Shown one piece after another: positions 16,697-24,213 of a DNA stretch of 24,213 bases (positions within the stretch are counted from its first letter, which is position 1; each line of letters opens with the position of its first letter). The notes under the pieces are model-generated. The model saw nothing but the letters and a program-made list of their open reading frames with translations. It ran no database searches and had not been told where the DNA came from. Origin of the DNA: Pseudomonadota bacterium (GTDB taxonomy: Bacteria > Myxococcota > Myxococcia > Myxococcales > Myxococcaceae); contig JAFAAN010000008.1 of NCBI GenBank assembly GCA_023426545.1, forward strand, positions 1 to 24,213. Direction: 5' to 3'. The position numbers and the translations under genes were made by a program.

Positions 16697-17575
16697 TCAG
16701 TGCGTCGGGACCGACAGGGCCGCAGCCAGCCCGTGGCGAAGGGGCGGCATGGGCGCGTCACGCCCGGGACGCTGGCCCAGGATGCCCAGGCCGTTGCGCA
16801 GCGCGCCTGCCTGCTCCCGCAGGAAGTCTGGCGTGGCGTCCTCCTCGGCCTCCGCCACATCCAGCAGCCGCCCGCCCCCCTCCAGCCCCAGCGCCGGGTA
16901 CAGCGAGCGCCAGGGCAGCACCGCCCGCGCTCCCGTGCCGCCCTGCCGGCTGCGCACCACCTCCACCGACCAGCCCTCCCCGTCCCTCGCCTCCGTCCGC
17001 AGCCGCAGCATCCCGTCCGCCGGGGCCTCCGGCGAGGTGAGCAGCACGAGCAACCCGCCGCCGCGCGCCGCCGCGTCCGCCAGCTTCCGCGCCTCCACCG
17101 GGGACACCCGGCAGGCCCGCCCACCGGGGGAGGCGCCGCGCGTCAGGTCCAACACCACGCAGGCGAAGGCCCCGCTCCGGGCCAGCTGGACGGCGGCCCA
17201 GAGGCGCTGCTCGGGAGCGCCGGGCCGGACGATGAGCAGCCGCTCCAGGTCCACCCCGAAGGCGGCGGCGGCCGGCGGGTAGAGCTCCCGGGGGCCATCC
17301 ACCCACGCGCACAGCCGGGCTTCCTGGTGCGCCGCGGCCACCGCGTGCAGCGCCAGGCTGGTGCGCCCCGAGGCCGCCTCTCCACACAGCTCCACCGCCT
17401 GCCCCAGCGGCAGGCCGCCCGCGGGCAGCAGCGCGTCCACCGCCGTCAGGCCCGTGCGCAGCACCGCCAGGTAGCGCCGGGGCGCCGCCTGCAACTGACG
17501 GATCCGCTCCCGGAGCTGCTCCACGACCGAGCCCGCGCCCTGCCCCGCCTCCACTCGCTGCGCCGCCGCGCTCAT
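16697..17575 (-). CDS. imuA: ImuA, RecA-like mutasome accessory protein
   Basis: 292 aa. The RecA-like core is visible: a lead-in helix (17-35), TGLTAVDALLPAGGLPLGQAVEL-type strand entry, a P-loop-like GEAASGRTS (65-73) and a Walker-B-like strand FACVVLDLT (about 135-145). The P-loop lysine of RecA is replaced by Arg71, so ATP hydrolysis may be weak or absent. ImuA proteins are known to bind ImuB and RecA and are needed for DnaE2-dependent mutagenesis. The identity rests on the RecA resemblance plus direct coupling to imuB. A strong ribosome-binding site GAGGAGG lies 5 bases ahead of ATG 17575. It follows the VWA lipoprotein gene by 140 bases that include a hairpin, so it probably has its own promoter. 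No clear LexA box was seen. Confidence 0.88.
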   Translation of the reverse strand: MSAAAQRVEAGQGAGSVVEQLRERIRQLQAAPRRYLAVLRTGLTAVDALLPAGGLPLGQAVELCGEAASGRTSLALHAVAAAHQEARLCAWVDGPRELYPPAAAAFGVDLERLLIVRPGAPEQRLWAAVQLARSGAFACVVLDLTRGASPGGRACRVSPVEARKLADAAARGGGLLVLLTSPEAPADGMLRLRTEARDGEGWSVEVVRSRQGGTGARAVLPWRSLYPALGLEGGGRLLDVAEAEEDATPDFLREQAGALRNGLGILGQRPGRDAPMPPLRHGLAAALSVPTH

Positions 17576-17688
17576 CTCGCCTCCTCGCCAGACCCGCCAG
17601 CGCCGGACAACCGGCCGGGCGGTCGTCCACTATCCTCGGAGGTCTGACATGCGCCTTCATGGGACGCATGGCGGTGGGTGCGGAGATC

Positions 17689-17708
17689 AGACCCGCTGAT
17701 GCGGGTCT
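17689..17708 (-). terminator. Hairpin just after the VWA lipoprotein gene
   Basis: A perfect 8-bp stem AGACCCGC/GCGGGTCT with a 4-base loop begins 8 bases after the VWA gene stop on the minus strand. There is no T run behind it, so termination strength is uncertain, but its position between the VWA gene and imuA suggests they are separate transcription units. Confidence 0.45.
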
Positions 17709-17715
17709 CCTGCGC

Positions 17716-18930
17716 TCAGCCCGCGCAGAGGACCTTCACCTCCACCTTCTTGTCGTCCGCGCGGCGCAGGCAGCTCGACTGGAAGAAGAGACGGGCCGGG
17801 TACCTCTCCGTGGACGCCTCGTAGCGCAGGTCGCCCGCGGCCACCGAGCACCGCTCCACCTCGCCGCTCGCGCGCGTCAGCTCCACCTGGACCAGGCGGG
17901 GGTCCGGCAGGTTCACCACCTCGATGCTCTGCGCCACCGTGGCCAGCTCGGCGATGCGCAGCAGGGTGTCGCGGTAGCTCTCCCGGCAGATGGAGTCGAG
18001 GTTGTCGAGTCCCTGGTCGAACGCCGCCGCCATGGCACGCTGCCGGTGGCCAGGACCATAGGAGGTCGGGCAGTCGGCGTTGCGCACGAAGGTCCCGTCG
18101 GGCGTGACGTCGCGGATGAGCTCCGCCCGCTTGTCGGACAGCGCCACCGGCCCAATCGTGGCCCAGAGCACCTGACGCGAAGCCCCGGTCGAATCCCGAA
18201 GCTGCTGGAACATGGCGAAGTACTCCTCCACCGACGTCAGCAGATGCGCCTGCTCGCTGCAGTTGTCCACCGACGTGTCGTCGGACACCCAGACCGGCGG
18301 AGGCCGCTCGGTGGTGCTGCAGTCCTCTTCGTCCGTCACCACCGCCACCAGCAGCCGCGCGCCGTCGCGCAGGAACCCGCCGTTGCCGCCCTCCGCCACC
18401 GGCGTCGTCGCCAGGGGCTCAGAAACGGCCAGCCGGACCGCCTCGAAGGGCGTCTCCTGCCCGCTGCCCTCCGTCCCCTGGATCACCAGCCGCCGGAACT
18501 TCTCCAGCACGTATGGATCCGTGCCGTCGATGAAGCGCTCGTCGGTGGGGTTGCCCGCCGCGTCCGGCACGGCCTGCAGCCGGCCGGACTCCTTGGCGTA
18601 CTCTCGGAAGGTCGTCCGCCCATCGAGCATGGCCAACCGGTACACGGACGTGGTGATCACCCCCACCCGGAAGTCCTGCGAGACGCCGCTGCCCTCCTTC
18701 AATGCCTCCAGGAAGGCGGGCAGCTCCGTGGCGATGGCGTTCTGCTCCTCCTCCATGGAGCCGGAGTTATCGATGACGAAGAGGATGTCCGTCTTCTGGG
18801 GCGCGATGACGGGGGACTCGCTCTCACACCTGCCGGGAAGGCTGGAGCCCGGCTCATCGACGGGCGACCGGCACGACGTCCACAGCAGGGACGGCAGCAG
18901 CAGCAGTTGGGCGCAGTGGCGGAGCTTCAT
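17716..18930 (-). CDS. VWA-domain lipoprotein
   Basis: 404 aa from ATG 18930. Signal peptide MKLRHC followed by a Leu-rich run and lipobox LWTSC (Cys20) mark it as a lipoprotein; a Shine-Dalgarno GGGAGG lies about 7 bases upstream and fixes the start over the longer open frame. A von Willebrand factor A domain follows, with the metal-ion-dependent adhesion site DNSGS (54-58) after strand TDILFVI, and a later VVTDEEDCS region that may complete the site. Cys residues at several mature positions suggest disulfides outside the cytoplasm. The C-terminal 80 residues form a separate beta-rich piece. Myxobacteria encode many such proteins; ligand and role are unknown. It is divergent from lonD. Confidence 0.92.
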   Translation of the reverse strand: MKLRHCAQLLLLPSLLWTSCRSPVDEPGSSLPGRCESESPVIAPQKTDILFVIDNSGSMEEEQNAIATELPAFLEALKEGSGVSQDFRVGVITTSVYRLAMLDGRTTFREYAKESGRLQAVPDAAGNPTDERFIDGTDPYVLEKFRRLVIQGTEGSGQETPFEAVRLAVSEPLATTPVAEGGNGGFLRDGARLLVAVVTDEEDCSTTERPPPVWVSDDTSVDNCSEQAHLLTSVEEYFAMFQQLRDSTGASRQVLWATIGPVALSDKRAELIRDVTPDGTFVRNADCPTSYGPGHRQRAMAAAFDQGLDNLDSICRESYRDTLLRIAELATVAQSIEVVNLPDPRLVQVELTRASGEVERCSVAAGDLRYEASTERYPARLFFQSSCLRRADDKKVEVKVLCAG

Positions 18931-19166
18931 GGGGGACCTCCCGGAGGGCAGCGCACCCCGGCGGGGCGCCGCATCAGACACTAGGGAGGCGAGCATGCCC
19001 CACCCCTCGCCCGGACGCGAGACTTCCGAGGAACGCTGGAGTGGCAGCGGGGGGCGGAAAATCGCACACGGCGTTTGCCATGTCCGTTTTGGTTGTTACG
19101 TTGGTTCATCCGCCGCAGAAAACCTGGAAATGTTCACTGGTTGTCGAAGGGAAAAGGCCGAACTTC
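18931..19166. promoter_or_regulatory. Divergent VWA gene-lonD promoter region
   Basis: 236 bases between divergent starts. The half nearer lonD (about 19060-19165) is markedly more AT-rich than the rest of the window. A candidate lonD promoter is TTGCCA (19075-19080), 16 bases, TACGTT (19097-19102), which would give a leader of roughly 60 bases; the -10 match is only partial. The purine-rich GAAGGGAAAAGG (about 19146-19157) is the likely ribosome-binding area. A sigma-54 site was considered and not supported. Confidence 0.35.
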
Positions 19167-21650
<2,484 letters not shown>

Positions 21651-21674
21651 CGCACGGCCCCACTGGTAGGAAGT

Positions 21675-21720
21675 GACACGGGCAGGTTCCCACTCTTGGG
21701 AACCTGCCCGTTGTCTTTGC
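21675..21720 (+). terminator. Strong rho-independent terminator of lonD
   Basis: A perfect 14-bp inverted repeat at 21678-21691 and 21698-21711 (arm ACGGGCAGGTTCCC), with a further A-T pair closing a CTCT loop and GAC/GTC extending the base across one bulged T. It is followed by the T-rich TTGTCTTTG. It starts 28 bases after the lonD stop. This is the clearest intrinsic terminator in the window and separates lonD from the amidase gene. Confidence 0.85.
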
Positions 21721-21800
21721 GGGGCCATGGGCTTCCACGCCTCCCCGCAGACAAGGGAGACTGGGCAACGGCGCGCCGCTCGTGGGCGCCTCCGAGCACC

Positions 21801-22664
21801 ATGCCGAAGACTTCCACTCTCCTGGGACTGGGGCTGCTCCTGCTGGCGGACCCCGCCTCCTCATCCGCCCCCACGTCCGTCGCACCCCCACCGACGTGGC
21901 CCGCGCCGGGAGCGCCGCTCACCGTGTCCGAGGTGCGCTTCCCCAAGGGCTTCGGAAAGCGGCGCATCTACCTGGATGCCGGGCATGGCGCGGAGGGGAA
22001 CACGGGCAACAAGGGCGTCACCTGCGAGGACGAGGAGACCTTCACCCTCCGCGTCGCGGAGGACCTGGCGAAGCGGCTGGAAGCCACCGGCCACTTCCAG
22101 GTGCGCGTGAGCCGCAAGTCCGGGAAGCGAGTCCCCTATCCCACCCGCGTCACCGCCGCCGAGCAGTGGCGTGCGCACGCGATGCTCAGCCTGCACTCGG
22201 ACTCACGCGGCGCCGCCGCGCCCTGGTCACCCACGCCGGACCAGGAATGCTTCCGGCAGGACACCGCGCCAGGCTTTACCGTGCTCTGGTCCGAGTCCGA
22301 GGAGGCCACGGCGCTCCTTCAAGCTGGACGGGCGGGGCTGGCCCGCGCCCTGGCTCGAAGGCTGAACCAGACGGGCTTCCCGCCCTACGACGGCCTGGAT
22401 TACGAGGGCCTCTACGCCAGCGACACCGCGCAGCCCGGCGTCTTCGTGGCCCGCGAGCCCACGCACCGGAAGATCTTCGTGCTCCGGAAGCCGCGCATCC
22501 CCTCCGTCATCATCGAGACGCACCACGCGCTCGACTTCGAAGAAGCCGCTCGCTGGCGAGAGCAACGCACCCTGGAGGCCTTCGCCGCCGCCGTGGCGCA
22601 GGGGCTGGTGGATGCGCTCGCGCCAGAGGCGCCCGCCGAGCCACCGGCGCCCCGCCCCCGCTGA
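21801..22664 (+). CDS. N-acetylmuramoyl-L-alanine amidase (amidase_3 family), secreted
   Basis: 287 aa. A short Leu-rich signal sequence (about residues 6-20) and a Pro-rich linker lead into a zinc amidase domain (about 54-275). Expected zinc and catalytic residues are visible: His62 in DAGHG, an acidic cluster CEDEET (75-80) that supplies the first Glu, His132 in LSLHSDS, and Glu239 in VIIETHH. The enzyme should cut the bond between N-acetylmuramic acid and the stem peptide in peptidoglycan during cell separation or wall turnover in the periplasm. A Pro/Ala tail ends the protein. Start 21801 is chosen because the signal sequence begins there; the ribosome-binding site is weak and the frame is open to 21696. 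It stands alone between the lonD terminator and a convergent NRPS gene. Confidence 0.9.
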   Translation: MPKTSTLLGLGLLLLADPASSSAPTSVAPPPTWPAPGAPLTVSEVRFPKGFGKRRIYLDAGHGAEGNTGNKGVTCEDEETFTLRVAEDLAKRLEATGHFQVRVSRKSGKRVPYPTRVTAAEQWRAHAMLSLHSDSRGAAAPWSPTPDQECFRQDTAPGFTVLWSESEEATALLQAGRAGLARALARRLNQTGFPPYDGLDYEGLYASDTAQPGVFVAREPTHRKIFVLRKPRIPSVIIETHHALDFEEAARWREQRTLEAFAAAVAQGLVDALAPEAPAEPPAPRPR

Positions 22665-22744
22665 GCCTGACGCCGCCGCGGCCCACAGCACCGCATGGGT
22701 GCCATTGCCTGGGCGGCGGGCCACTCCACGACCACCACCATCGC

Positions 22745-24213
22745 TCATCCCTCGCGTTCCTGGTCTAGCGCCTCGCGTGGTTCCGTGGCGGCCTCCACGT
22801 GCTCGACGAGTCGGCGCGCCACCGCCTCCACCTGCGGCAGCCGCAGCACGCTGTAGTGGTCTCCTGGGACGTCTTCCACGGTCAGACCCGAGGGCACCCA
22901 GCGAGCCCATCCGTGGGACGGCTCCACGACGCGAGAGCGCTGCGCATCCTTCGCGCGCAGCAGCAGCACGGGGCAGCGCACGGGACCGGGCTGATACGCC
23001 GCCAGCGCGCGAAGGTTGGCGCGGGTGACATCGCGCCAGGCGCGGAGGGTCGACGCCTCGACCTCGGGAGGAAGCCAGCCCGCCTGCCGCGCGCACTGGA
23101 TGAAGGTGGAGAGTCGCGCCTCGTCGGACAGGCCCGTGAGCGCCTCCGGACGCAAGGTGGACTCGGCCCCCGCGGACCTTGCCAGCTCCATGGCCATTCC
23201 CGCGAGCAGCAGCGCGTCCCCGGGCTCCGGCGCAGGCCCGCTCTCGTCGGGAGTGAAGCTGTCCAGCATCACCAGGAGCGCGACACGCTGTCCCCGCCGC
23301 TCCAGTTCTCGCGCCATCTCGAAGGCCACCACGCCCCCCAGCGACCAGCCGCCCAGCACATAGGGCCCCACGGGCTGGAGCTCGCGCATCGCCTCCACGT
23401 AGCGGTGGGCGAGCGCCTCCACCTGCTCCAACGGGGGCTCACGACCATCGAGCCCCACCGCCTGGAAGCCGTGGACGGGCCGATTCGGCCCCATGCACCG
23501 AACCAGCTCGCGATACGGCCCCACGGCGCCACCGACAGCGTGCACGAGGAACACAGGCGTTCCCGAGCCCTCTGGCTGCAATGCCACACAGTCGCGCGCC
23601 GCCTTCTTGTCCGAGCCGCGCAGCCACGCCACGAGCCGCGACACCGTGGGAGCCTCGAAGAGGGCACGAAGCGGCATGTCCAAGCCCATCCCCGTGCGAA
23701 CCCGCGCCACCACCTGGGTCGCGAGCAGCGAGTGCCCCCCCAGCTCGAAGAAGTCATCGTGAAGACCGACGCGAGGCACACCCAGCACCTCCGAGAAGAT
23801 GCCCGCCAACGCGAGCTCGTCTTCCGTGCGCGGCGCGATGAACGTGTCAGCGGCAGCGCTGGCACGCGGTTCGAGAGCCAGCAGCGCCCTTCTGTCGACC
23901 TTGCCGTTGGGAGTCAGCGGCAGCGCCTCCAGCACTACCACCGACGAAGGCACCATGTACTCCGGCAACCTCTGCCGCACGTACTCCTTCAGCGCGGGCC
24001 CTTCCTCCCCGGGCGCCACCACGTACGCCTCCACCCGCTTCTCCTGCCCCTCCCCCCGCACCACCGCCACTGCCTGCACCACCTGCGCGTGCTGCTTCAG
24101 CGCCTCCTCCACCTCCCCCAGCTCAACCCGGTACCCCCGCACCTTCACCTGCGTGTCCCGCCTCCCCAGGAACTCCAACGTCCCATCCCCCTTCCACCTC
24201 ACCTCATCCCCTG
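22745..24213 (-). CDS. 3' end of a non-ribosomal peptide synthetase: adenylation tail, carrier, thioesterase (partial)
   Basis: The frame is open to the right edge, so only the last 489 or so residues of a larger protein are seen. Counting from the GTG at 24202 (not a real start): the preceding GDEVRW is the core A7 motif; A8 reads GRRDTQVKVRGYRVELGE (13-30) and A10 LPLTPNGKVDRR (95-106). A peptidyl-carrier domain follows with DDFFELGGHSLLA, Ser158 being the phosphopantetheine site. A type I thioesterase closes the protein with GWSLG (Ser287), a likely catalytic Asp314 and GDHYSVL supplying His. This is a terminal module that releases the finished peptide as acid or ring. The adenylation specificity pocket lies outside the window, so the amino acid and product cannot be predicted. 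Confidence 0.95.
   Translation of the reverse strand, partial: GDEVRWKGDGTLEFLGRRDTQVKVRGYRVELGEVEEALKQHAQVVQAVAVVRGEGQEKRVEAYVVAPGEEGPALKEYVRQRLPEYMVPSSVVVLEALPLTPNGKVDRRALLALEPRASAAADTFIAPRTEDELALAGIFSEVLGVPRVGLHDDFFELGGHSLLATQVVARVRTGMGLDMPLRALFEAPTVSRLVAWLRGSDKKAARDCVALQPEGSGTPVFLVHAVGGAVGPYRELVRCMGPNRPVHGFQAVGLDGREPPLEQVEALAHRYVEAMRELQPVGPYVLGGWSLGGVVAFEMARELERRGQRVALLVMLDSFTPDESGPAPEPGDALLLAGMAMELARSAGAESTLRPEALTGLSDEARLSTFIQCARQAGWLPPEVEASTLRAWRDVTRANLRALAAYQPGPVRCPVLLLRAKDAQRSRVVEPSHGWARWVPSGLTVEDVPGDHYSVLRLPQVEAVARRLVEHVEAATEPREALDQEREG

Noticed and set aside
15033..17282. A 749-codon plus-strand frame opposite imuB and imuA
   Set aside because: Low-complexity Arg/Gln/Pro/His content and no recognisable domain; the minus strand gives clear ImuB and ImuA.
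17576..17660. A LexA/SOS box upstream of imuA, and likewise upstream of dnaE2
   Set aside because: No palindrome resembling a known bacterial LexA site could be seen in either region; myxobacteria are also known to have many LexA-independent damage genes.
19060..19085. A sigma-54 -24/-12 promoter before lonD
   Set aside because: The GG of the -24 element is missing in the only candidate and the spacing is wrong.
24200..24202. GTG as the start of the NRPS gene
   Set aside because: It lies inside the adenylation domain between motifs A7 and A8, and the frame continues past the window edge.

Overview
The window looks like chromosome of a member of the Myxococcaceae (Myxococcus, Corallococcus or a close relative). 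It has very high G+C with strong third-position GC, which produces long meaningless open frames opposite real genes. It also carries a Lon protease that, from memory, closely matches the developmental LonD/BsgA of Myxococcus xanthus, many lipoproteins, an FHA protein, and the end of a large non-ribosomal peptide synthetase. I see no tRNA, rRNA, CRISPR array, insertion sequence or prophage. Most of it reads as ordinary chromosomal housekeeping and stress genes, with a secondary-metabolism locus starting at the right edge. Family assignments come from reading motifs; no database search was run.

Left part (1-6153): a secreted protein of unknown function on the minus strand, then two plus-strand GNAT acyltransferases whose frames overlap by 8 bases. 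The second one converges on the minus-strand error-prone polymerase gene dnaE2, and the two share their last 17 bases. Middle (6394-12808, all plus strand): a K+-dependent-type membrane pyrophosphatase, a small coiled-coil protein, an nfeD-stomatin pair, a short membrane protein resembling a fragment of the ExbB/MotA family, and an ABC-F ATPase. Then come a gene remnant and a nucleotide-sugar epimerase (minus), and an FHA protein (plus).

Right part: a minus-strand run of a VWA lipoprotein, imuA, imuB and a small lipoprotein (18930 down to 14594). ImuA and ImuB are the accessory partners of DnaE2 in mutagenic translesion synthesis, so this window holds all three mutasome genes, but with the polymerase about 9 kb from its partners. 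After a divergent promoter region come lonD, a strong terminator, a periplasmic amidase, and finally (minus) the 3' end of an NRPS gene with the tail of an adenylation domain, a carrier domain and a thioesterase.

I did not find a clearly new multi-gene system. The most useful leads are the split mutasome, the coupled GNAT pair, an apparently decayed gene tail at 12823-12962, and a possible leaderless promoter in front of nfeD.
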